From: Dehalococcoidia bacterium
GTDB lineage: Bacteria; Chloroflexota; Dehalococcoidia; Lucifugimonadales; SHYF01
NCBI GenBank assembly: GCA_009692985.1
Contig: SHYF01000124.1
Location: 1-5,218, forward strand
DNA length: 5,218 nt
Direction: 5' to 3'
The position numbers were made by a program, and so were the translations under genes. Below are positions 1 through 5,212 of the stretch, one piece after another; the first letter of the stretch is position 1; every line of letters starts with the position of its first letter. A model generated the notes under the pieces. That model was not told where the DNA came from. It made no database searches and was given only the letters and a program-made list of their open reading frames with translations.

Positions 1-118
1 CCTCCACTCCCTGCTGTCCTAGCTGCACCAGTGCCCGCAGATAGTGAGGCAGTCGCATGACCACCACCTCTGGGACCTCTTGTGTCCCGCCAGGCCGAGG
101 GGAGCCTTCAGTCATCAT
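1..118 (-). CDS. rex: Redox-sensing transcriptional repressor Rex, N-terminal part (cut by window edge)
   Basis: Reading the minus strand from the ATG at 118-116 gives an open frame of 39 codons that runs off the left edge. It starts MMTEG and contains VPEVVVMRLPHYLRAL, the start of the Rex winged-helix DNA-binding domain (family pattern: IP/VPxxVVxRLPxYLRxL). Rex is a cytoplasmic dimer that binds operators when NADH is low and releases them when NADH binds its C-terminal Rossmann domain, which lies outside this window. A second ATG follows at once (115-113), so either could be the start. I prefer 118 because the predicted transcription start falls on it and there is no Shine-Dalgarno, which fits a leaderless mRNA. 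The gene is divergent from argF. The identification rests on about 20 well-matched residues, so it is strong but not complete. Confidence 0.85.
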   Translation of the reverse strand, partial: MMTEGSPRPGGTQEVPEVVVMRLPHYLRALVQLGQQGVE

Positions 119-153
119 GGCGTGATTGTAGTAACTTTCACAAACAACGTCAA
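119..153 (-). promoter_or_regulatory. rex promoter, probably leaderless
   Basis: On the minus strand a -35 TTGACG (plus-strand positions 153-148) is followed by a 17-base spacer and a -10 TACAAT (130-125). These are 5/6 matches to each sigma-70 consensus with ideal spacing. Six bases separate the -10 from the rex ATG at 118, so transcription should begin on or next to the A of the start codon. No Shine-Dalgarno precedes the ATG, which agrees with a leaderless transcript. The Rex-box-like palindrome at 126-143 covers most of the spacer and the -10. Confidence 0.7.
126..143. promoter_or_regulatory. Candidate Rex operator (Rex box)
   Basis: TTGTAGTAACTTTCACAA is 18 bases long, the length of the known Gram-positive Rex box (TTGTGAAnnnnTTCACAA). 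The right half TTCACAA is a perfect match, and the left half keeps the outer TTGT. It overlaps the spacer and -10 of the rex promoter, so bound Rex would block RNA polymerase at its own gene. Its centre lies about 60 bases upstream of the predicted argF start, too far for simple occlusion there. The match is seen in the sequence; the role is inferred from the family. Confidence 0.65.
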
Positions 154-179
154 CAGTGAGAAACGGCATAGAGGCACCA

Positions 180-188
180 TGCTATACT
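180..188 (+). promoter_or_regulatory. Candidate argF promoter (extended -10)
   Basis: TGCTATACT is an extended -10 (TGn followed by TATACT, 5/6 to consensus). No good -35 is present 17 bases upstream, but extended -10 promoters often do without one. The predicted start near 195 leaves a leader of about 15 bases that still holds the Shine-Dalgarno at 199-203. The motif is short, so this is only a moderate call. Confidence 0.45.
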
Positions 189-198
189 ATGCCCAGCC

Positions 199-203
199 GG
201 AGA
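199..203 (+). promoter_or_regulatory. argF ribosome binding site (decides the start)
   Basis: GGAGA lies 6 bases before the ATG at 210. This supports 210 over the in-frame upstream candidates at 156 (GTG) and 189 (ATG). The GTG would sit next to the rex -35, and the ATG at 189 would follow directly on the predicted argF -10. Confidence 0.6.
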
Positions 204-209
204 ACGACC

Positions 210-1139
210 ATGAAGAAACGAGACCTGCTCTCCATCGCTGACCTGTTGCCCAAAGAGATCCAGGGACTCTTGAACCGGGCCATAGCAATGAAGATGGGTG
301 CACAAAGCCAGTGCCTGGCTGGGAAAAGCGTCGCTATGCTGTTCGAGAAGCAATCGCTACGGACACGGGTCAGCTTCGACGTGGCGGTTCACCAGTTGGG
401 AGGCCACGCCATCTACCTGGGCCGCGAGGAGGTGGGGTTGGGAAACCGCGAGGGCGTAAGCGACGTGGGACGGGTGCTATCGCGTTACGTGGATGCCATA
501 ATAGCCCGGACCTACTCCCACCAGACGCTGGTTGACCTGGCATCGTATGCCACCATTCCAGTGGTCAACGCCCTCTCGGACGCGGAGCACCCTTGCCAGG
601 CACTGGGAGACCTGTTAACCATCCAGGAGCATCTCCCCAGCGGCCGTCTGAAAGGAGTGAGCGTCGCCTTCATTGGCGATGGCAATAACGTGGCCTCCAG
701 CCTGGCCCTGGGGGCCGCAGCCGTCGGCGCGAATTTCGTCATCGCCTCGCCGCCAGGGTACGAGCTTCCTGAGCACATCGCCAAGCAGTCCCATGCCTTG
801 GCCAGAACACCCGGCGCTGTTATCCGGCAGGTGCGCGACCCTAAAGAGGCGGCACGCCACGCGGACGTGGTCTACACCGATGTCTGGGTGAGCATGGGGC
901 AAGAGTCCCAAGGCGACCAGCGGCGGCGCGATTTTCAAGGATACCAGGTCACGCCAGAGCTGATGGCTCTGGCCAGTCCCAAGGCTGTCTTCATGCATCC
1001 CTTACCCGCCCATCGCGGAGAAGAGGTGGCGGAAGGTATGCTAGGGCATCGCCAGTCGGTGGTGTTTGACCAGGCAGAAAATCGCCTCCATATCCAGAAG
1101 GCGGTCTTGGAGTTTCTCATGGACGGTCAGAAAGGATAG
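210..1139 (+). CDS. argF: Ornithine carbamoyltransferase
   Basis: It joins carbamoyl phosphate to ornithine to give citrulline in cytoplasmic arginine synthesis. The protein is 309 residues from ATG 210, normal for the family. The carbamoyl-phosphate loop is FEKQSLRTR (residues 45-53, the SxRTR motif) and HPCQ lies at 127-130. The ornithine domain has GDGNN (156-160), TDVW with Asp224, SMG (228-230) and HPLPAHRGEE from 263, ending FDQAENRLHIQKAVL. SMG and GDGNN separate it from aspartate carbamoyltransferase. The odd point is HPLPA, where most OTCases have HCLPA with a substrate-binding Cys; here residue 264 is Pro. The gene stands alone, divergent from rex, with no arc genes beside it, so I take it as biosynthetic (argF) and not catabolic (arcB). 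An acetyl- or succinyl-ornithine preference cannot be ruled out. Confidence 0.93.
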   Translation: MKKRDLLSIADLLPKEIQGLLNRAIAMKMGAQSQCLAGKSVAMLFEKQSLRTRVSFDVAVHQLGGHAIYLGREEVGLGNREGVSDVGRVLSRYVDAIIARTYSHQTLVDLASYATIPVVNALSDAEHPCQALGDLLTIQEHLPSGRLKGVSVAFIGDGNNVASSLALGAAAVGANFVIASPPGYELPEHIAKQSHALARTPGAVIRQVRDPKEAARHADVVYTDVWVSMGQESQGDQRRRDFQGYQVTPELMALASPKAVFMHPLPAHRGEEVAEGMLGHRQSVVFDQAENRLHIQKAVLEFLMDGQKG

Positions 1140-1154
1140 CAGGAGCCACCAGCT

Positions 1155-1278
1155 TTGCACAAGAACCCTCCTTCGTCCACTGTCACCCTGAGTCCGCCTG
1201 CGGCGGACGAAGGGTCTGGGATGGCTGGGAAGCCCCCGCCCCAGATTCTTCGCTGCTCTCAGAATGACTTTTGTGCAA
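1155..1278. repeat. Inverted-repeat intergenic element (REP/MITE-like)
   Basis: It fills most of the 172-base gap between argF and der. The outer ends are a perfect 8-base inverted repeat, TTGCACAA (1155-1162) and TTGTGCAA (1271-1278). Inside, two related units face each other. The left unit (1182-1220) runs GTCACCCTGAG...CGAAGGGTCTGGG; the right unit (1239-1268), read on the minus strand, runs GTCATTCTGAG...CGAAGAATCTGGGG. The left unit also folds by itself at 1185-1215: ACCCT and GTCCGCC pair with GGCGGAC and AGGGT around a TGC loop, with two G-A pairs in the stem. It has no transposase or open frame of its own and no U-tract straight after the strong hairpin, so I see a repeat unit, not a standard terminator. 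Confidence 0.7.
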
Positions 1279-1311
1279 CGTCAAAGCAATCGCTGAGTCG
1301 TTAGCTACACC

Positions 1312-2631
1312 ATGAGCAAACCATCTATCGTAATTGTCGGACGCCCCAACGTGGGCAAGTCCACACTGTTCAACCGGCTGGTGGGCCGGCGGGCCGCGGT
1401 TGTAACAGATATCCCAGGCACCACCAGGGACCGCATTGCCCTGGACGCCGAATGGTGGGGGCATCGGTTCATAGTTGTGGACACGGGGGGCCTGGAGGCT
1501 GCGCCTACAACTCCTATGTACCAGCAGGTGGTGGCCCAAGCAATGTTGGCCATGGAGACAGCGGACGCTATCATCTTTGTCACTGATGTCCACGATGGCC
1601 CCACGCCGGCGGACATGGACATCAGCCACCAACTGCGACGGACTGGCAAGCCGGTAGTGTTGGCCGTGAACAAGACCGACAATTCCACCCTGGAACAGGA
1701 AACAATGGAGTTCTACCGTCTTGGCCTGGGAGACCCCATAGCCATAAGCGCCCACCACAACAGGGGCATTGACGACCTCATGGACGCTGTCATGGCCACT
1801 ATCCCACAGGAGGAGGAGGCGGAAAACGATGTGACGGGCCTCCTGTCCCTGGCTATCGTTGGCCGGACCAATGTGGGCAAGTCGGCGCTTCTCAACGCCA
1901 TCCTTGGAGAGGAGCGCGTTATCGTCAGCGAAACGCCCGGCACCACCAGGGACGCCATAGACACCCCTACTATTTACCAGGACCAGAAGATGCTGCTAAT
2001 AGACACGGCTGGAATACGCCGGCCCGGGCGGGTTGAGCAGGGCATCGAGACGTACAGCGTCCTGCGCACCCTACGGGCAGTTGACCGCGCGGACGTTGTG
2101 TTCCTGGTGCTGGATGCCGCGGATATGGTCGCAGCCCAGGACACCCATATCGCCGGCCATGTTATAGACGCCTTCAAAGGCCTGGTCATTGTTGTGAACA
2201 AGTGGGACCTGGCTACGCAGCTTGGGCTGGACGAGGCTGGCTGCCTGGAAGAGATCCGTCAACGCTTCAAGTTCCTGCCATACGCCCCGGTCCGGTTCAC
2301 ATCCGCCCTGAATAAGACGGGCGTGGCCGGCGCCCTGGATGCCGCCCTGATGGTCTACCGGGACTGTAGTAAAGAGGTCTCCCATCATAAGCTCTATTCC
2401 GCCGTGCTGGACGCCATGGCAGAAAATCAGCCGTCTTCCCGAAAGGGAAGGCTGCTTCGACTGAAGGGCGTAGCCCAGGAAGGGGTCAGGCCACCCACAT
2501 TTGTCTTTTATGTCAACGACGCCAGCCTGGCCCACTTCTCATACCGCCGTTATCTTGAGAACAGGCTGCGTGAGACACTGGCGTTCCGCTGGAGCCATCT
2601 GAAGCTTGTGTTCAAGGATGCCAAAGAGTGA
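1312..2631 (+). CDS. der: GTPase Der (EngA), 50S ribosome assembly factor
   Basis: Der has two tandem GTPase domains and a C-terminal KH-like domain and acts in late 50S subunit assembly. Domain 1 shows GRPNVGKS (10-17), PGTTRD (35-40), DTGG (57-60), NKTD (120-123) and SA (146-147). Domain 2 shows GRTNVGKS (184-191), PGTTRD (209-214), DTAG (231-234), NKWD (296-299) and SA (331-332). An acidic linker (EEEAEND, about 167-173) joins them. The KH-like domain spans about 355-437 and has PPTFVFYVND and SYRRYLENRLRE. At 439 residues the length is typical and every G motif is intact. The start MSKPSIVIVGRPNVGKS is the usual Der start, although I see no clear Shine-Dalgarno before it. A repeat element lies upstream and a hairpin cluster downstream, so der may be transcribed apart from plsY-gpsA. 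Confidence 0.97.
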   Translation: MSKPSIVIVGRPNVGKSTLFNRLVGRRAAVVTDIPGTTRDRIALDAEWWGHRFIVVDTGGLEAAPTTPMYQQVVAQAMLAMETADAIIFVTDVHDGPTPADMDISHQLRRTGKPVVLAVNKTDNSTLEQETMEFYRLGLGDPIAISAHHNRGIDDLMDAVMATIPQEEEAENDVTGLLSLAIVGRTNVGKSALLNAILGEERVIVSETPGTTRDAIDTPTIYQDQKMLLIDTAGIRRPGRVEQGIETYSVLRTLRAVDRADVVFLVLDAADMVAAQDTHIAGHVIDAFKGLVIVVNKWDLATQLGLDEAGCLEEIRQRFKFLPYAPVRFTSALNKTGVAGALDAALMVYRDCSKEVSHHKLYSAVLDAMAENQPSSRKGRLLRLKGVAQEGVRPPTFVFYVNDASLAHFSYRRYLENRLRETLAFRWSHLKLVFKDAKE

Positions 2632-2694
2632 TGACGACTAGGCTTCGGGCCATCGGGATAATGGGAGTCCAGACGGGCGGAGCCCCGGAGCCTG

Positions 2695-2786
2695 CCCTGA
2701 GCGAAGCAGAATGGGTGGGCAGCTGGGGGTATCCCCCAGATATTATTCTCACCCCATTCCTCGCCAGGAAGGGGGCCAGGGGGATG
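2695..2786. repeat. GC-rich palindromic intergenic repeat cluster
   Basis: The 241-base gap between der and plsY holds no credible gene. It contains the core CCCTGAGCGAAG (2695-2706), shared with the element before der. It also has two hairpins: CTGGGGG-TAT-CCCCCAG (2723-2739), and a 9-pair stem with one bulged A at 2752-2774 (CCCC and TTCCT with AGGAA and GGGG around a CGCC loop). GGGGGCCAGGGGGAT follows. This arrangement looks like a dispersed repeat and not regulatory RNA. The outer limits are approximate. Confidence 0.55.
2723..2749 (+). terminator. Possible terminator after der
   Basis: A perfect 7-pair GC-rich stem (CTGGGGG/CCCCCAG, 3-base loop) is followed by ATATTATTCT, which is T-rich but interrupted. 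It lies about 90 bases after the der stop. It could end der transcripts, but the T-tract is weak and the hairpin may simply belong to the repeat cluster around it. Confidence 0.3.
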
Positions 2787-2872
2787 GTCGAACAAATCTA
2801 TCATCGCCCTGCTAAGCTTCAGGCCTATTGGAGAGAACCAGCACGAACATTGACCAGAGGCAGCGAAGACCA

Positions 2873-3514
2873 ATGATAGAGTACGCTCTGGTCCTGCTGG
2901 GGGCATACCTTCTGGGAAGCATCTCCTGGGGGCTTATCGTGGGGAAGGTAACCCGCGGCATTGACGTGCGACAACACGGCAGCGGCGCTACTGGAACGGC
3001 CAATGTCCTGCGAACTCTGGGCCCGCGATGGGCAGTCCTGGTGCTGGCAGCAGACGTTTCCAAGGGGGTCATCGCTGTGTTCGCGGCCAAACAGATCATC
3101 GGGGCCCCCATGGCGGAGGCTCTGGCCGGTTTCCTGGCTGTCGCGGGGCACAACTGGCCCGTGTTCAGCCGGTTCCAGGGTGGCCGTGGTGTGACCGTAG
3201 GAGTGGGCGGCATGGCGGTGATGTCGCCTGTGACGGCTGCCATTGCTTTGGGTGTATTTATATCATCTATTGCAGCGAGCAGATACGTCTCCCTGGGCTC
3301 TGTGCTGGCAGTTTCCACCGCCGCAGTCATGCTAACGATTCTGGTGGTAGCCGGCCAGGAACCTTGGGAGTGCCTCGTATACGTCGGCGCAGGGTGTCCT
3401 CTCATCCTATGGCGACATGCAGGGAATATGCGGAGGCTCATGCATGGTACGGAGCGACGCCTGTGGGGTGGAGACAAGACATCGGGCCAAGAGCCACCGA
3501 AGAGGGAGACGTGA
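2873..3514 (+). CDS. plsY: Acyl-phosphate:glycerol-3-phosphate acyltransferase PlsY
   Basis: PlsY is an inner-membrane enzyme that moves an acyl group from acyl-phosphate (made by PlsX) to glycerol 3-phosphate, giving lysophosphatidic acid. From ATG 2873 the protein has 213 residues, usual for the family. About six hydrophobic segments are visible, from residues 3-24 to 166-180. The three conserved loops are present: DVRQHGSG (31-38) with NVLR at 44-47; GHNWPVF and FQGGRGV (92-107); and RHAGNMRRLMHGTE (181-194) with His182, Asn185 and Glu194. DVSKG (61-65) and RYVSLGS (137-143) also fit. GSGATGTAN departs from the usual GSGNxGATN. An upstream TTG start at 2828 would add 15 polar residues and spoil the usual N-terminus. 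AGAGG at 2856-2860 is a rather distant ribosome site. The last four bases overlap gpsA. Confidence 0.95.
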   Translation: MIEYALVLLGAYLLGSISWGLIVGKVTRGIDVRQHGSGATGTANVLRTLGPRWAVLVLAADVSKGVIAVFAAKQIIGAPMAEALAGFLAVAGHNWPVFSRFQGGRGVTVGVGGMAVMSPVTAAIALGVFISSIAASRYVSLGSVLAVSTAAVMLTILVVAGQEPWECLVYVGAGCPLILWRHAGNMRRLMHGTERRLWGGDKTSGQEPPKRET

Positions 3515-4551
3515 ACATCTCACCCGTAGCCGCTGGAGTTATCGGCACCACCAGCTGGGGGACAACCCTGGCTATCATCATGGCGCGGCAGGGACACAGC
3601 GTAACGCTGTGGACCCGCACGTCGGAAGAGGCGAGGCAGCTACAGCGCGACCGCGAGAACAAGCGGCTCCTGCCAGGGTTCCCATTCCCTCCCTCGCTAC
3701 AAGTTAGCTCCTCTAAGGACGATGCCTTTGGGCACGCCCGGCTGGTTATTCTGGCAGTTCCTTCCAACAGCGCTCGGTCCAACGTGCGGAGGGTCAGGGA
3801 TGCCCTGCCCCACGACGCACTGGTCGTCAGCGCCACCAAGGGGCTGGAGGTAAACACCGGCCTGCGCATCAGCCAAGTGGTGCGAGAGGAGCTTCCCGAA
3901 TCCCTCCACTCTCGCATCTGCGTTCTTTCTGGGCCAAACCTGTCCGCCGAGGTGGCTCGCGGGTTGCCATCATCCACCGTGGTGGCCTCGAAGGATGCAA
4001 AAGCAGCCCTGGAGGCCCAGGAAGCGCTGATGACGCCGTTGTTCCGGGTGTACACCAGCGCCGACGTGATAGGCGTGGAGCTGGCGGGGGCGCTGAAGAA
4101 TATCATAGCTTTGGGAGCAGGCATCGGTGACGGGCTGGGGTATGGAAACAACAGCAAGGCAGCATTCATAACCCGGGGGCTGGCGGAGATTACGCGCCTG
4201 GGCGTGGCCGCGGGCGCCAATCCCCTGACCTTCGCAGGCCTAGCCGGGATGGGCGACCTCATCGCCACCGCCGCCAGCCCGCTGAGCCGCAATCGGTACG
4301 TGGGTGAGCAGCTGGCCAAAGGCCGTCCCTTGAAGGAGATCCTGGCCTCGATGCAGAACGTGGCAGAAGGGGTGGACACCACCGCCGCTGCGGTGAAGAT
4401 GGCCCAAGAGTTGGGCGTGGAGATGCCAATAACCCAGGCGGCGTACCGCATTCTTTTCGAGGGGCTGGACCCCAGGCAGGCCGTGGCCGAGCTTATGGGC
4501 AGAGCGCCGCAGCCGGAGTGGGTGGGCGTGCCACCCCATACGCCAACCTGA
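3511..4551 (+). CDS. gpsA: NAD(P)-dependent glycerol-3-phosphate dehydrogenase
   Basis: GpsA reduces dihydroxyacetone phosphate to sn-glycerol 3-phosphate, the substrate of PlsY encoded just upstream. The chosen GTG start overlaps the plsY stop (GTGA) and has AGAGG 5 bases ahead (3501-3505). It gives 346 residues, close to the usual 330-340. The Rossmann domain has VIGTTSWGTTLA (10-21), SATKGLE with Lys110, and LSGPNLSAEVARGLPSS (139-155). The catalytic domain has GVELAGALKNIIALGAG with catalytic Lys196, then GNNSKAAFITRGLAEITRLG, GLAGMGDLIATAAS with Asp249, and SRNR (259-262). The C-terminus has PITQAAYRILFEGLDPRQAV and then a short Pro-rich tail. The middle Gly of the GxGxxG loop is Thr14, which is unusual. 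The open frame continues upstream inside plsY, but that part is a shadow. Overlap and function point to translational coupling with plsY. Confidence 0.96.
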   Translation: MNISPVAAGVIGTTSWGTTLAIIMARQGHSVTLWTRTSEEARQLQRDRENKRLLPGFPFPPSLQVSSSKDDAFGHARLVILAVPSNSARSNVRRVRDALPHDALVVSATKGLEVNTGLRISQVVREELPESLHSRICVLSGPNLSAEVARGLPSSTVVASKDAKAALEAQEALMTPLFRVYTSADVIGVELAGALKNIIALGAGIGDGLGYGNNSKAAFITRGLAEITRLGVAAGANPLTFAGLAGMGDLIATAASPLSRNRYVGEQLAKGRPLKEILASMQNVAEGVDTTAAAVKMAQELGVEMPITQAAYRILFEGLDPRQAVAELMGRAPQPEWVGVPPHTPT

Positions 4552-4560
4552 GCCGCAGCC

Positions 4561-4604
4561 ATGCCGGACGTGGCGACGGGCATACCGGCATACGGACATA
4601 CTGG
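4561..4604 (+). repeat. Inverted repeat and three tandem 8-base repeats after gpsA
   Basis: ATGCCGG (4561-4567) and CCGGCAT (4585-4591) form a perfect 7-base inverted repeat with a 17-base loop. Overlapping it are three tandem copies of CATACnGG with the last copy boundaries at 4581, 4589 and 4597 (CATACCGG, CATACGGA, CATACTGG). No T-tract follows, so this is not a standard terminator. It sits at the border between GC-rich housekeeping DNA and the AT-richer TcmP fragment. Confidence 0.5.
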
Positions 4605-4630
4605 CAGGTCTGCGATTCGTTTCAGACGTT

Positions 4631-5212
4631 ATGTCAAGGGTTTGTAGCTGGGTCTTAGATGAACTCTTTGGGAGCAACAGGTGGCGTCCTGCTCTAAGCA
4701 TCCCAGATTCCCGGCAAAGGGAGATTTTCTTAGTGCGGGAATACCAGAAAACCCTGTCGGAACGTGGCTGGCGTGGACTGGGTTTCCGCATGGTAAACAT
4801 ACATAATCAAACCCAATATCACCTATTGTTTGGGACAAAGCATCCCCTAGGAATGCTCAAAATGAAGGGTGCGATGTGGAATGTGGCCCCTGATGGCAAT
4901 TTCCAATACTCCGACTTCTCTGACCCAAGCCAGCTAAGGCTTTTTACCGAAACGATGGGCGAAGACTATGCCCAGGAGTTGGCCGAGCTAATATGGCAAA
5001 ATCGACGTGGTGGCACTATTGCAAAGAAAGAACTGTTGGACAACGAAACAGCATATCACCCAACGGCAATTGAGAAACACCTAACCCGCGCGCTGCGCAT
5101 CATGGAGTATGAGGCCCAGCCCTCACGCGTTCTAGCCGTGACCAAAAGTGATGGCACTCCACGAAGAGCTAGACCTTACCCAGACGGCTGCACGATTCAA
5201 TTTGCAGCTTAG
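4631..5212 (+). CDS. Three-Cys-motif partner protein TcmP, C-terminal fragment (N-terminus missing)
   Basis: The 193-residue frame resembles the C-terminal half of TcmP proteins, which are usually about 270-400 residues and are found beside three-Cys-motif (Gp37/Gp68-like, DUF5131) proteins. Matching parts are DELFGSNRWRP (10-20), then YHLLFGTKHPLGMLKMKGAM (63-82), a helical stretch, and a winged-helix-like end GGTIAKKELL...TAYHPTAIEKHLTRAL. It closes with PDGCTIQF. The N-terminal part of the family (hydrophobic DxFAGPG-type motif) is absent. The frame stays open upstream to inside gpsA, but those codons do not look like TcmP. The ATG at 4631 has no clear Shine-Dalgarno. Base composition drops here (40% GC at 4801-4860). 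No stops or frameshifts interrupt the remaining part. I take it as a truncated accessory gene; the family call is from memory of its motifs, and its function is not established. Confidence 0.65.
   Translation: MSRVCSWVLDELFGSNRWRPALSIPDSRQREIFLVREYQKTLSERGWRGLGFRMVNIHNQTQYHLLFGTKHPLGMLKMKGAMWNVAPDGNFQYSDFSDPSQLRLFTETMGEDYAQELAELIWQNRRGGTIAKKELLDNETAYHPTAIEKHLTRALRIMEYEAQPSRVLAVTKSDGTPRRARPYPDGCTIQFAA

Noticed and set aside
156..209. Extended argF start at GTG 156 or ATG 189
   Set aside because: The added residues do not match OTCase N-termini and no Shine-Dalgarno precedes them. The predicted argF -10 lies at 183-188, and GGAGA is well placed for ATG 210.
44..241. Plus-strand 65-codon open frame upstream of argF
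   Set aside because: It lies antisense to rex, crosses the promoters and runs into argF in another frame. Its composition is not protein-like and no ribosome site is seen.
1140..1311. Riboswitch or structured regulatory RNA before der
   Set aside because: The structure is explained by head-to-head repeat units and terminal inverted repeats. I recognise no known riboswitch core.
1183..1758. Minus-strand 191-codon open frame across the repeat element and the start of der
   Set aside because: It is an antisense shadow of der extended through the palindromic repeat; no family resemblance is visible.
2799..2804. TATCAT as a -10 for a plsY promoter
   Set aside because: It matches 5/6, but no -35 is present at a proper distance and there is no extended -10. 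It was not strong enough to list.
2828..2872. TTG start adding 15 residues to PlsY
   Set aside because: The extension is polar and absent from the family. The usual PlsY N-terminus begins just before the first membrane segment, at ATG 2873.
2628..2876. Plus-strand 82-codon open frame overlapping the der stop
   Set aside because: It is largely a translation of the palindromic repeat (PALSEAEWVG and the hairpins). The GTGATG overlap with the der stop looks like coupling, but the product has no protein-like domain.
3028..3510. N-terminal extension of gpsA by 161 codons
   Set aside because: It is an alternative frame of plsY. Its sequence is Gly/Arg/Cys-rich nonsense, and the Rossmann motif begins right after GTG 3511.
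3438..4583. Minus-strand 381-codon open frame opposite gpsA
   Set aside because: Long antisense frames are expected opposite GC-rich coding DNA. It is rich in Ser, Ala, Arg and Pro with no recognisable motifs.
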